From contig NZ_CP109013.1 in assembly GCF_036226745.1 (NCBI RefSeq), positions 7,316,001 through 7,380,000 on the forward strand: a stretch of DNA of 64,000 bases, written 5' to 3'. Source of the stretch: Streptomyces sp. NBC_00683. GTDB taxonomy: Bacteria > Actinomycetota > Actinomycetes > Streptomycetales > Streptomycetaceae. Below the pieces are notes generated by a model. The model saw only the letters and a program-made list of their open reading frames with translations, did not search any database and was not told the DNA's origin. Shown in pieces: positions 59,601 to 64,000 of this stretch; the first letter of the stretch is position 1, and every line of letters begins with the position of its first letter. The translations under genes were made by a program, and so were the position numbers.

Positions 59601-62600
59601 GCGTCCAGGAACGCGTTGCCGGCCGCGTAGGCGCTCTGACCGCCGCCGCCCCAGGTCGCTGCGATGGACGAGAACACCACGAACTGGTCGAGCGGCAGGC
59701 CCCGGGTGAGCTCGTCGAGCAGGACCGTTCCCTCGACCTTGCTGCGCATCACCCGGGCCATCGCCTCCTGCCCGGTCCGCTCCAGCGCCTCGGGGTCATC
59801 GATCCCGGCCGCGTGGACGACACCGCTGAGGGGCCACTGCTCGGGAACGCCGGCGATGACCGAGGCGAGGGCGTCCCGGTCGGCGACATCGCACGCGACG
59901 ACGCTGACGCGGGTGCCGAGCGCGCCGAGCTCCTCCACGAGGCCTTCCGGCGCCACGCCGCGGCGGCTGGTCAGCACCAGATGCGGGGCGCCGCGCCCCG
60001 CCAGCCAGCGCGCCACCACCATGCCGAGCGCGCCGGTCCCGCCGGTGATCAGGACCGTGCCGGCCGGGCGCCACTCCGGAGCGGTCCGGGGTGCCGGAGT
60101 GACGCGCACCAGCCGGCGTCCGTGGACGCCCTGCCCACGCACGGCGACCTGGTCCTCGGAGCCGTCGGCCAGGATGCCCGTGAGCAGGGCGCCCGTCCGG
60201 GCGGTCCACTCGGCGGGCAGGTCGACCAGACCGCCCCACCGGTGCGGAAGTTCCAGGGCGGCGACGCGGCCCATTCCCCACACAGTCGCCTGTGAGGAGT
60301 CCGCCGACCGGTCCGACGGGTTCACGGAGACCGCGCCCCGGGTCAGTACCCACAGCGGCGCGGTGACGTCACGCAACGCCTGTACCGAGACCAGTACGTC
60401 CGCCCAGCCGTCGGCGATCAGCACGACGCCGGCGACGTCCGGCTGGGAGGCGGCCTCGTCGGCCGGCGCGTTGACCACTGTCGCGCCGGCAGCACCCAGG
60501 GCCTGGACGACATTCTCGTCCAGGCGCCCGCACACCACCCAGGTGCCCGTGAGCGAAGCCGGGGTCGGCCCGGCGAGCGGCTTCCACGCGATCTGATAAC
60601 GCCACGAGTCCACGGCCGCCTGTTCCCGCCGCTGCCGCCGCCACGACGTCAGCGCCGGCAGCGCGGCCTCGAGGCCCGCCAGTTCCCGCAGGTCCCCTCG
60701 CTCCACCGCGTCCCAGAAAACCGAGTCCGCGGCATCGGCGCGGGCCGGGCCGGCCCCCGGCTCGGGCCAGTACCGGTCCCGCTGGAACGCGTATGACGGA
60801 AGGGCGACGACGCGCGCGCCCCAGCCCGCGAACACCCCGGCCCAGTCGACCTCGACGCCGACCGTCCACAGCCGTCCGACAGCGCCGATCGCACAGGTGG
60901 TCTCGTCCCGGTCCTTGCGCAGCATCGGCACGAGCACGGCTTCCCCGGCGGTCTCGCGTGCCAGCCCGGACAGGACACCGTCCGGGCCCAGCTCCAGACA
61001 CCGCGTCACGCCCATGGCATCCAGCGCCGCGACCCCGTCGCCGAACCGAACGGTCCGCCGCACCTGCTCCAGCCAGTACTCCGGACGCTGCATCAGCCCG
61101 GGTTCCGCCACGGTGCCGGTCAGGTTGGAGACCACCGGGATCCGTGCCGGGTGGTACGTCAGCCCGGCCAGCACCCCGGCGAACTCGTCCAGCATCGGTT
61201 CCATCAGGGCGGAGTGGAACGCGTGCGACACCGACAGCACGTTGAACCGCAGGCCACGGGCCGCGCACCGGGCCGCGTACTGCTCGATCGCGCCCACGTC
61301 ACCGGAGAGCACCACGGAGTGGGGGCCGTTGACGGCGGCGACCTCCAGCCCGGAGTCGGCGACATCGGCTTCGGCGGCCTGGACGGCGAGCATGCCTCCG
61401 CCCTCGGGCAGCGTCTGCATCAGCCGGCCGCGCTCCGCGACCAGCACGCAGGCGTCGTCCAGGGACAGGATGCCGGACACGTGCGCGGCGGTGACCTCGC
61501 CCAGCGAGTGGCCCAGCAGGACGTCCGGGACCACACCCCAGGACTCGGCGAGCCGGAACAGCGCGACCTCGAGCGCGAACAGGCCCGCCTGCGCCCACAT
61601 CGTCCGATCGAGACCTACCCCATCTGCCAGAACCTCGTGCAGCGGGCGCTCCAGGCGCGCGTCGAGCCGGGCGCACACCGCGTCGAACGCTCCCGCGAAC
61701 ACCGGGAACCCGGCGTACAGTTCCAGCCCCATGCCGGCGCGCTGCGAGCCCTGGCCGGTGAACAGCATCGCCAGCCGACCGGTGCTGACGACACCGGACG
61801 CCGTCTCCTCGGCGCCGGGGCCCGTGAGCACCGCGCGGTGTTCCAGAGCGGCCCGTGTCGTCGCGGTCGACCAGCCCACATCCACCGGGTCGAGGCCGGG
61901 ACGTTCGGCGGTGAACGCGCGCAGGTTACGGACCTGTTCCTGGAGCCCGGCCGCGGTCTTCGCCGAGACCAGCCACGGCACCGTTACCGGCCGCACCACG
62001 CGAACCGGTTCCGCGTCCTCGACGCCATCGGGCGCCTGCTCCAGGATGACGTGCGCGTTGGTGCCGCTGATGCCGAACGAGGACACCGCAGCGCGGCGCG
62101 GACGCTCCGCTTCGGGCCAGGGTCGTGCCTGGGTGAGCAGTTCCACCGCGCCCGCGGACCAGTCCACTTGGGGGGAGGGGGCGTCGACGTGCAGGGTCGC
62201 CGGCATGAGCCCGTGTCGTAGGGCCATGACCATCTTGATCACGCCTGCCGCTCCGGCGGCGGCCTGGGTGTGCCCGATGTTCGACTTGACGGAACCGAGC
62301 CACAGCGGCTCGTCGCTCTCACCACGGTCCTGGCCGTAGGTGGCCAGCAGGGCCTGCGCCTCGATCGGGTCGCCGAGGCGGGTGCCGGTGCCGTGCGCCT
62401 CCACGACGTCGACGTCCGCGCTCGTCAGCCGGGCGTTGGCCAGCGCCTGCTCGATCACCCGTTGCTGGGAGGGGCCGTTCGGCGCTGTCAGACCGTTGCT
62501 CGCGCCGTCCTGGTTCACGGCGGTACCCCGCACCACGGCCAGGACGTGGTGTCCGTTGCGCCGCGCGTCGGAGAGCCGTTCCACGACCAGCACCGCCGCG

Positions 62601-63385
62601 CCCTCGGACCAGCCGGTTCCGTCCGCCGCTGCCGCGAAGGACTTGCAGCGCCCGTCCGACGACAGCCCGCCCTGTTGCGCGAAGTCGACGAATACGCCCG
62701 GCGTGGACAGCACCGTCACGCCGCCGGCCACCGCAAGATCACACTCGCGCGACCGGAGTGCTTGTGCTGCCAGGTGCAGGGCGACCAACGAGGACGAACA
62801 CGCCGTGTCCAGTGTCACCGCCGGACCCTCGAGCCCGAAGGTGTAGGCCACCCGACCCGACAGCACGCTTCCGGCGTTGCCGGTGCCCAGGAAGGCCTCC
62901 ACGCCCTCCGGCACCACACTCATGCTCGACGCGTAGTCGTGATACATCTGCCCCGCGTACACGCCGGTCGCCGAACCGCGGAGCGACATCGGGTCCAGCC
63001 CTGCGGACTCGAAGGCCTCCCAGACGCCTTCCAGCAGCAGCCGCTGCTGCGGGTCCATGGCCAGCGCCTCACGCGGGCTGATCCCGAACAGGCCAGCGTC
63101 GAAGTCTCCCGCACCGGTGACGAAACCACCCGTCCCGGACACGCCGCCCCAGGCCGCGTCCCAGCCGCGGTCGTCCGGGAAGTCTGTCACCCCGTCACCG
63201 CCGGCCGTGACCAGATCCCACAGCCCCTCCGGGGAGACCACACCGCCCGGCAGCCGGCAGGACATACCCACGATCGCGATCGGCTCGCGCTCCGCCGACT
63301 CGACGTTCCGGAGCCGCTGCTTGGTGCTGTGCAGATCGGCCGTGACCCGCTTGAGGTAGTCCCGCAGTTTCAGCTCGTCGGACAT
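44642..63385 (-). CDS. Type I modular polyketide synthase PKS-D, four modules plus chain-terminating thioesterase
   Basis: This 6247-residue synthase has an N-terminal docking coiled coil ([20 protein letters not shown]), four KS-AT-KR-ACP modules (D1 about 32-1465, D2 1486-2955, D3 2984-4455, D4 4473-5955) and a type I thioesterase (about 6020-6247) with triad Ser6105, Asp6132, His6224. AT specificities in order: malonyl, methylmalonyl, malonyl, methylmalonyl. The KRs of D1-D3 are intact and A-type; the KR of D4 has lost its catalytic residues. As the only protein in the window with a thioesterase it should act last, although it is transcribed before PKS-A. ATG start with GCGAGG five bases upstream; 48 bases separate it from PKS-U, so the two are probably co-transcribed. 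Confidence 0.95.
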   Translation of the reverse strand: MSDELKLRDYLKRVTADLHSTKQRLRNVESAEREPIAIVGMSCRLPGGVVSPEGLWDLVTAGGDGVTDFPDDRGWDAAWGGVSGTGGFVTGAGDFDAGLFGISPREALAMDPQQRLLLEGVWEAFESAGLDPMSLRGSATGVYAGQMYHDYASSMSVVPEGVEAFLGTGNAGSVLSGRVAYTFGLEGPAVTLDTACSSSLVALHLAAQALRSRECDLAVAGGVTVLSTPGVFVDFAQQGGLSSDGRCKSFAAAADGTGWSEGAAVLVVERLSDARRNGHHVLAVVRGTAVNQDGASNGLTAPNGPSQQRVIEQALANARLTSADVDVVEAHGTGTRLGDPIEAQALLATYGQDRGESDEPLWLGSVKSNIGHTQAAAGAAGVIKMVMALRHGLMPATLHVDAPSPQVDWSAGAVELLTQARPWPEAERPRRAAVSSFGISGTNAHVILEQAPDGVEDAEPVRVVRPVTVPWLVSAKTAAGLQEQVRNLRAFTAERPGLDPVDVGWSTATTRAALEHRAVLTGPGAEETASGVVSTGRLAMLFTGQGSQRAGMGLELYAGFPVFAGAFDAVCARLDARLERPLHEVLADGVGLDRTMWAQAGLFALEVALFRLAESWGVVPDVLLGHSLGEVTAAHVSGILSLDDACVLVAERGRLMQTLPEGGGMLAVQAAEADVADSGLEVAAVNGPHSVVLSGDVGAIEQYAARCAARGLRFNVLSVSHAFHSALMEPMLDEFAGVLAGLTYHPARIPVVSNLTGTVAEPGLMQRPEYWLEQVRRTVRFGDGVAALDAMGVTRCLELGPDGVLSGLARETAGEAVLVPMLRKDRDETTCAIGAVGRLWTVGVEVDWAGVFAGWGARVVALPSYAFQRDRYWPEPGAGPARADAADSVFWDAVERGDLRELAGLEAALPALTSWRRQRREQAAVDSWRYQIAWKPLAGPTPASLTGTWVVCGRLDENVVQALGAAGATVVNAPADEAASQPDVAGVVLIADGWADVLVSVQALRDVTAPLWVLTRGAVSVNPSDRSADSSQATVWGMGRVAALELPHRWGGLVDLPAEWTARTGALLTGILADGSEDQVAVRGQGVHGRRLVRVTPAPRTAPEWRPAGTVLITGGTGALGMVVARWLAGRGAPHLVLTSRRGVAPEGLVEELGALGTRVSVVACDVADRDALASVIAGVPEQWPLSGVVHAAGIDDPEALERTGQEAMARVMRSKVEGTVLLDELTRGLPLDQFVVFSSIAATWGGGGQSAYAAGNAFLDAWAQSRRDRGLPATSIAWGPWAEAGMAVQGDAGQLLRRQGLSPMSPDLAVRALAQAIEQEHTCVTVADVDWPRFAAAFTLVRPSPLLSDLPEAAEATATGAVRGNGSGAGSGSELRDLLAGTPVAEHQRILLDMVRTAVATVLQYPDTQAVDPGRAFKDLGFTSLTAVELRDLLVARTGLRLPATLVFDYPMPLALVQYLIGQVLGEADHSPTTTTSTHVDPQEPLAIVGMACRYPGGVTSPEELWRLVADGADGISPFPLDRGWPTAVPSGIVELGGFMPGVADFDPALFGISPREALAMDPQQRLLLEAAWETFESAGMNPRSLRGRNVGVFAGAASSGYGAAGIPGAEGHLITGTAGSVISGRLSYTFGLEGPAVTVDTACSSSLVALHLAAQALRSGECDMALAGGVTVMATPGAFIEFDRQDGLAGDGRCKAFSAAADGTGWSEGVGLVMLERLSDAERNGHQVLAVVRGSAINQDGASNGLTAPNGPSQQRVIRQALANARLTGADVDAVEAHGTGTRLGDPIEAQALLATYGRERGEGGGPLWLGSVKSNIGHAQSAAGVAGVIKMVMALRHGVLPATLHVDEPSPEVDWSAGAVELLTESRAWPEVERPRRAAVSSFGMSGTNAHVILEQASPGVPVQAPTAPASGVSAWVVSAKSEAALRSQIERLRSFVAEAPELDPVDVGWSLATTRAALEHRAFVVGESRDELLAALPTAVGSVAGSGGVVFVFPGQGSQWVGMARELWDTSPVFRERLTECETALSPYVDWSLTDVVLHDGDVDRVDVVQPVLWAVMVALAEVWRSAGVVPSAVVGHSQGEIAAACVAGWLSLDNAARVVALRSQALVAIAGGGGMVSVAAGLGTVEDLASGWAGRVSVAAVNGPSSTVVSGDAEALDEFMAECEGRDIRTRRIPVDYASHSPHMDQLREQILADLAGLSPVVGTVPMISTLTGDAVNGDLDAQYWFDNLRSTVEFETAVRSLLERGMRTFIEVSAHPVLTVGVEETVDAVGVEAVVLGTLRRGEGGMRRVLSSLGEAWTAGVDVDWTAVLTGRQVSLPTYAFQHERFWLDAPSPSPSVQGTAGVVDAVESRFWDAVERGDLDELAGTLQLSEAPQLLGSVVPALASWRRERRQRSVIDTWRYRVVWKPLEATQTATLSGTWLVVGPEGSDVAGALTGAGAEVVGLPVDAVSDRAALAVRIAEVRDVRGVVLVAGSASAGRAAAGGGVVDELTDLTVLLQALGDAGVDAPLWVATRGAVAVGASDRVVDAVQAAVWGLGRVAALEFPQRWGGMIDLPAELDARASGRLAAVLADAAEDQVAVRGSGVYGRRLAHAVPAAVADEGWQPSGTVLVTGGTGALGVEVARWLAGRGVPHLVLTSRRGVAPEGLVEELAALGTRVSVVACDVADRDALAEVISGVPAEWPLTGVVHAAGVGDAQLLEVADRDTTAAVVGAKIDGVVHLDELTVGLPLDLFIVFSSGAAIWGGAGQGAYAAGNAFLDAWAQDRRERGLPATSVAWGPWDGAGMAVQGDTQQLLRRRGMSPMDPELAIRALAAAVDADQSGLTVADINWPTFAASFTAIRPSRLLADLPEAISRPVSSDEHDGSAGLRQQLDGMHAGQRRQLVLDVVRTHAAAVLGHAGTESVEASRAFRDLGFDSLMAVEVRNRLQSVTGLRLPTTLVFDHPTPLELTEFLLVELTGTEPGAPSQTRPVSTAIGADEPVAIVGMACRFPGGVTSAESLWNLVESAGDAVGPFPADRGWPASIAGWGAFLDGADEFDADLFGISPREALAMDPQQRLLLETAWEAFESAALDPGRLRGSSTGVFVGGTASGYGTGTQMPQGAEGHLLTGNATSVMSGRVSYAFGLEGPAITVDTACSSSLVALHLAAQALRTGECDMALAGGVTVMASPGVFAEFDRQGGLASDGRCKSFAASSDGMGWGEGVGLLLVERLSDAHRNNHQILAVLRGSAVNQDGASNGLSAPNGPSQQRVIQQALANAHLTTSDVDVVEAHGTGTRLGDPIEAQALLATYGQTRGDNHEPLWVGSVKSNIAHTQAAAGVAGVIKMVMALRHGLMPATLHIDAPTPQVDWTAGAIELLTEARPWPETDDRPRRAAVSSFGISGTNAHVILEQAPTPEPQPTVPTQQTPGLVPWMVSAKSDTALQAQIERLRSFVVERPELDPVDMGWSLATTRNQLQHRVVLADGDVLATGVAGEGKTAFLFTGQGSQRTGMGLGLYKQFPVFAEAFDAVCARLDVRLERPLRDVLTDGTDLDHTVWAQASLFALEVALFRLVGSWGVTPDVLLGHSLGEITAAHVAGILDLDDACTLVAERGRLMQALPAGGGMLAVQATEADVADSGLDIAAVNGPNSVVLSGTTEAIEHYAAQCAARGLRFNVLSVSHAFHSALMEPMLGEFATVLSGLTYHPARIPVVSNLTGAIAEPGVMQQPEYWLNQVRQPVRFTDGVTAIDAMGVTRYVELGPDGVLSAMAQNTTSDAEFVPVLRKDRDETDTALTAISRLWATGTEVDWTAVFSGWGGRVVDLPTYAFQRARYWPEPAAEPTAAPSNGDLTETRFWDAVEREDLQQLATELELSEAPAALGDVLPVLSTWRRRRRERSVVDSWRYRVTWKPLTGPPPTASLTGTWVVVGSGRTDVAAALTGAGASVINVPLDDGSTGRQDLAATLERLAGEAHDLSGVVLLADAAEATLPAHSGIHAPLAVVLSMVQAWADAQASVPLWVATCGAVSTGKSDPLRSPGQAAVWGLGRVAALEFPQQWGGLVDLPAELDARAAARFAGVLADGGEDQVAVRGSGVHGRRVLRAEPVAPTSGTWSPSGTVLVTGGTGALGSMVARWLAGRGVPHLVLTSRGGVAPEGLVEELSESGARVTVAACDVADRDALAAVIAAIPAEWPLTGIVHTAGLDAPQRLEEAAPQVFASVLRAKTEGTVHLDELTAGLPIDLFVVFSSISATWGSGGQGAYAAGNAFLDAWVQHRRDRGLAGTSVAWGPWAEVGMATLGETEDYLRRRGLNTMNPVLAMRALAQAIDAGPDTLTVADVDWPAFVPAFTSARSSALFADLPEATDRSGTADGGTLGAELPLRNELTAVSEVRQQEILLDLVREQASRVLGHSGAGAVEPGRAFRDLGFDSLMAVELRNVLSTHTGLALPATLVFDYPTPRVLAEYLQSQLLGVAQPVELVRTRTGAADEPLAIVGMACRYPGGITSPEQLWDLVAGGVDGLSVFPADRGWPVEVSGIAGGLGGFVEDADGFDAGLFGISPREALAMDPQQRLLLETAWETFESAGMDPQSLHGRSVGVFAGASSSGYGAAGVPGTEGHLLTGTAGSVISGRLSYTFGLEGPAVTVDTACSSSLVALHLAAQALRGGECEVALAGGVTVMATPGAFVEFDRQDGVAGDGRCKAFAAAADGTGWAEGVGLVMLERLSDARRHGHQVLAVMRGSAINQDGASNGLTAPNGPSQQRVIQQALANARLTGADIDTVEAHGTGTRLGDPIEAQALLATYGQDRGEGNEPLWLGSVKSNIGHTQAAAGVAGVIKMVMAMRHGLMPATLHVDEPSPQVDWEAGSVELLTEARPWPEIDDRPRRAAVSSFGMSGTNAHVILEQAPVQEPELVPELPGPGVLSPDSGVSAWVVSARSAEALQAQAERLRSFVADRPELDVADVGWSLATGRAALKHRAVVVGEGPEELLAGLSGVVTGLGAGSAGGAGPSGGVVFVFPGQGAQWVGMARELWECSDVFRERLLECEAALAPFVDWSLSGVLLEGGDLGRVDVVQPVLWAVMVALAEVWRSAGVVPSVVVGHSQGEIAAACVAGRLSLEDGARVVALRSKALVSVAGGGAMVSVAADRKAVGDLVSGWAGVSVAAVNGPSSTVVSGEVGALEELMAECERRGIRARRIAVDYASHSSRMEELRERILTDLAELSPAVGGTVTMFSTLTGRLVESRLDAQYWFDNLRSTVEFEDAVRTLLEQGMRTFIEVSPHPVLTVGIEETLDAANVQAAVLGTLRRDEGGLRRVLTSLGEAWKAGIDVNWPAVLNGHRTQLPTYAFQRERYWPQPVKTTAADMADAPFWDAVERGDLEELPGLESALPALSEWRQRHQQRSLLDSWRYRIVWKPSADLPVATGNPGTWLLVTSIDEPRTEIAAALADAGATVVRLPVDGARMTRQGLTEQLKHALVESDRLAGVVSLMSLGASDERAGVEGTLELTHALRDAGIDARLWCVTSGAVSTGASDPVRNPAQALLWGLGRAIDRAGSDRWGGLIDLPEEPAARHWPLFTAALLAGPEQLAIRDQQMRVPRLVPDVANPVTDGEPVRWPESGTVLVVGGTGVIGAGTARWLADNGVRHLLLTGREGAAGRGVTELVADLTGRGAQVTVVGCEPADRAALARVLAEIPGEQPLAAVVYAPEIASDTEPSALGTAGIDVIDHVVAGARHLHELTIDLDLTAFVLLASVSGVWGDARQVTRSATGAYLDALAAYRRAGGAAAVSVAWGPWTDSAAGDPEELEWLRQSSLRAMPPEAAAGVLGRLPVRSDAGGVVVADVNWPRFAAAYTEDRDRHLLSDLPEVRRLRGIGTTAGEGDGPGDLRERLEKLPRAERRRATLDLVRAHTAAVLAYPDVEAVEPDREFLELGMSSLTAVELRNALQVATGVPLSSAIVFEHATPAALAAHVQQILLGPDTDDAEAGPDAGSRGGGILRSLLQEAAREDRLGKFMEFLMEAASFRPKFEDPDELEVSPAPVFLARGDGRLRIIGQCGTSAVAGPHEFARFATPFRGERDVIALPVPGYRDGELLPSGPDAVLTWQAKTLLESVGDDPFVIVGHSGGGLFAHALAYRLEQMGVVPAGVVLVDAYQLDQPVYEEWKNELNDGMFQREDLYVPMNDIRLTAQAWYGRMFALFQPRAIQAPTLVVRASEPIGEWNREEDWRASWSLPHTAVDVPGNHFTIMREHGGTTAMAVSRWLEELG
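44645..45330 (-). other. Type I thioesterase domain of PKS-D
   Basis: The C-terminal alpha/beta hydrolase domain has nucleophile GHSGG (Ser6105, codon 45071-45073), Asp in LVDAY (Asp6132) and His in NHFTIM (His6224). The spacings Ser-Asp 27 and Asp-His 92 match macrolide-synthase thioesterases. It releases the chain as a macrolactone or, less likely, a free acid; the attacking hydroxyl cannot be deduced here. Confidence 0.9.
45510..49975 (-). other. PKS-D module D4: KS-AT(methylmalonyl)-KR(inactive)-ACP
   Basis: KS is at about 49975-48730. AT (48405-47380) has GHSQGE and YASH (methylmalonyl). The KR region (46585-46050) has a degraded cofactor loop (VVGGTGVIG) and, where active KRs have Tyr and Asn in GQGAYAAAN, it reads Arg5748 (bases 46142-46144) and Gly5752. 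ACP has [10 protein letters not shown] near 45630. The beta-ketone is expected to survive, giving a 2-methyl-3-oxo thioester to the thioesterase. Confidence 0.88.
50015..54435 (-). other. PKS-D module D3: KS-AT(malonyl)-KR(A)-ACP
   Basis: KS is at about 54435-53195; its conserved NIGH motif reads NIAH (Ala codon 53432-53434). AT (52935-51930) has HAFH near 52380 and GHSLGE, so malonyl. KR (51085-50540) is intact and A-type ([11 protein letters not shown]). ACP has [10 protein letters not shown] near 50140. Its KS and post-AT linker are unusually like those of module C3. Predicted product: a hydroxyl at C5. Confidence 0.87.
54505..58932 (-). other. PKS-D module D2: KS-AT(methylmalonyl)-KR(A)-ACP
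   Basis: KS is at about 58932-57690. AT (57405-56390) has GHSQGE and YASH near 56835 (methylmalonyl). KR (55550-55020) is intact and A-type ([11 protein letters not shown]). ACP has [10 protein letters not shown] near 54620. Predicted product: C6 methyl and C7 hydroxyl. Confidence 0.88.
58995..63290 (-). other. PKS-D module D1: KS-AT(malonyl)-KR(A)-ACP
   Basis: KS is at about 63290-62040 with active Cys196 (LDTACSS). AT (61772-60766) has GHSLGE and HAFH (malonyl). KR (60065-59520) is intact, with GQSAY and Trp, A-type; the AAGIDDPEA stretch is not the LDD of B-type enzymes. ACP reads [10 protein letters not shown] near 59110, with Thr for the usual Asp before the modified Ser. Predicted product: a hydroxyl at C9. 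Confidence 0.87.
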
Positions 63386-63433
63386 CAGGGCCTCGCTGTC
63401 GCTGTGTGTCGTGGTCGGATCCGGAAGGGCCGG

Positions 63434-64000
63434 TTACTCATCGCCGAGCTCCCTGTCGATGAACGCGAACATCTCGTCGTCCGTCGCTTGGTCGAGCGCG
63501 TCGACGACCGAAGGGGCAGTGACCTGCTGCATGCCGTCGTCGCCGTACTTGGAGATCATGGATTCCAGGCGCCGGACGAGCTTCGTGAGAGCACCCGCGT
63601 CGGCGGTCTGCGCGAGACCGGATTCGATCTCCTGGAGCTTGTCGAAGAGCAGGGCTGTGGCAGCCATCTCCTGCCCGGGAAGCAGCTCTGCGGCGAGGAA
63701 CTCGGAGAGCCTCGCCGAGGTCGGGTAGTCGAACACCAGTGTTGCGGGCAGCCGGAGCCCGGTGGCGGCGTTGAGCCGGTTGCGGAGCTCCACCGCGGTG
63801 AGCGAGTCGAAGCCCAGGTCCTTGAACGCCTGACGTTCGCCGATGGCGTCCACCGAGGCGTGTCCGAGAACGTGGGCCACCTCGGTGAGGACGGTGTGCT
63901 GGAGCAAGCGGCCCTGGTCGGCGGGCGACAGCGCGGCCAGCCGCTTCGGGAGTTGCGGCTCGCGCACAGCGCTCTGGCCGGCTCGCCGGACGGCGGCCGG
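63434..64000 (-). CDS. Type I modular polyketide synthase PKS-U, 3' end only (ACP and docking tail)
   Basis: The frame stays open to the right edge, so this is the C-terminus of a longer protein. Visible are the end of a KR-to-ACP linker, an ACP ([10 protein letters not shown], Ser codon near 63809) and a C-terminal docking region with two predicted helices, ending DDEMFAFIDRELGDE. The stop is TAA. A GTG in frame at 63967 could mimic a start but lies inside the linker. The protein probably carries the loading module and first extensions, or sits between PKS-C and PKS-D; the window does not decide. It lies 48 bases before PKS-D on the same strand. Confidence 0.93.
   Translation of the reverse strand, partial: PAAVRRAGQSAVREPQLPKRLAALSPADQGRLLQHTVLTEVAHVLGHASVDAIGERQAFKDLGFDSLTAVELRNRLNAATGLRLPATLVFDYPTSARLSEFLAAELLPGQEMAATALLFDKLQEIESGLAQTADAGALTKLVRRLESMISKYGDDGMQQVTAPSVVDALDQATDDEMFAFIDRELGDE

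Noticed and set aside
59740..59800. B-type assignment of the D1 ketoreductase from its AAGIDDPEA sequence
   Set aside because: The acidic pair is shifted relative to the LDD motif, and the A-type Trp (ATWGGGG) is present.
63434..63967. A free-standing small ACP protein starting at GTG 63967
   Set aside because: The frame continues upstream to the window edge with typical KR-ACP linker sequence, so it is the tail of a larger PKS.

Overview
The window is almost wholly occupied by one secondary-metabolite locus of a high-GC actinomycete, most likely Streptomyces or a close relative. The reasons are the very high GC content with GC-rich third codon positions, modular type I polyketide synthases (PKSs), LAL-family (large ATP-binding LuxR) regulators, and a rare TTA codon in the cluster regulator, which is typical of bldA-controlled Streptomyces clusters. 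No housekeeping gene, RNA gene, CRISPR array or insertion sequence was seen. Both ends cut through genes, so the cluster continues beyond the window at least on the right, where the loading module should lie.

Layout, left to right: the 3' part of a LuxR/LAL-type regulator (+, 1-664); a Sfp-type phosphopantetheinyl transferase (-, 688-1347); a cytochrome P450 (-, 1442-2680); a full-length LAL regulator (-, 2840-5629); a type II thioesterase (-, 5906-6694); a strong palindromic terminator (6933-6974); three tightly spaced PKS genes read leftward in the order PKS-A (26621-43090), PKS-B (22014-26603), PKS-C (6977-22012); a second P450 on the opposite strand (+, 43338-44537); a hairpin terminator; the thioesterase-ending PKS-D (-, 44642-63385); and the 3' end of another PKS, PKS-U (-, from 63434 to the window edge).

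PKS-A has three modules: KS-AT-DH-ER-KR-ACP, KS-AT-KR-ACP and KS-AT-DH-KR-ACP. PKS-B has one (KS-AT-KR-ACP). PKS-C has three, the last fully reducing. PKS-D has four KS-AT-KR-ACP modules, the last with a dead KR, followed by a thioesterase. All eleven KS domains keep the catalytic Cys, so none is a KSQ loading domain. From docking termini and the position of the only chain-terminating thioesterase, the inferred assembly order is PKS-U, A, B, C, D, whereas gene order is U, D, A, B, C. The last 22 backbone carbons are predicted to carry a polyol: C2-Me, C3 ketone, OH at C5, C7, C9, C13, C15, C17 and C21, C6-Me, an 18-methyl 18,19-alkene, and an unusual branch at C20 from an acyltransferase whose specificity motif is neither malonyl- nor methylmalonyl-type. 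I could not assign the locus to a named compound.

The other genes fit the pathway: the transferase arms the ACPs, the type II thioesterase clears stalled modules, the two P450s tailor the product, and the LAL protein probably activates transcription. A direct repeat of TAGGGG lies upstream of both P450 genes and of the type II thioesterase. In the PKS-A/P450 divergent region it abuts a good -35/-10 promoter, which makes it a candidate operator of the LAL regulator.
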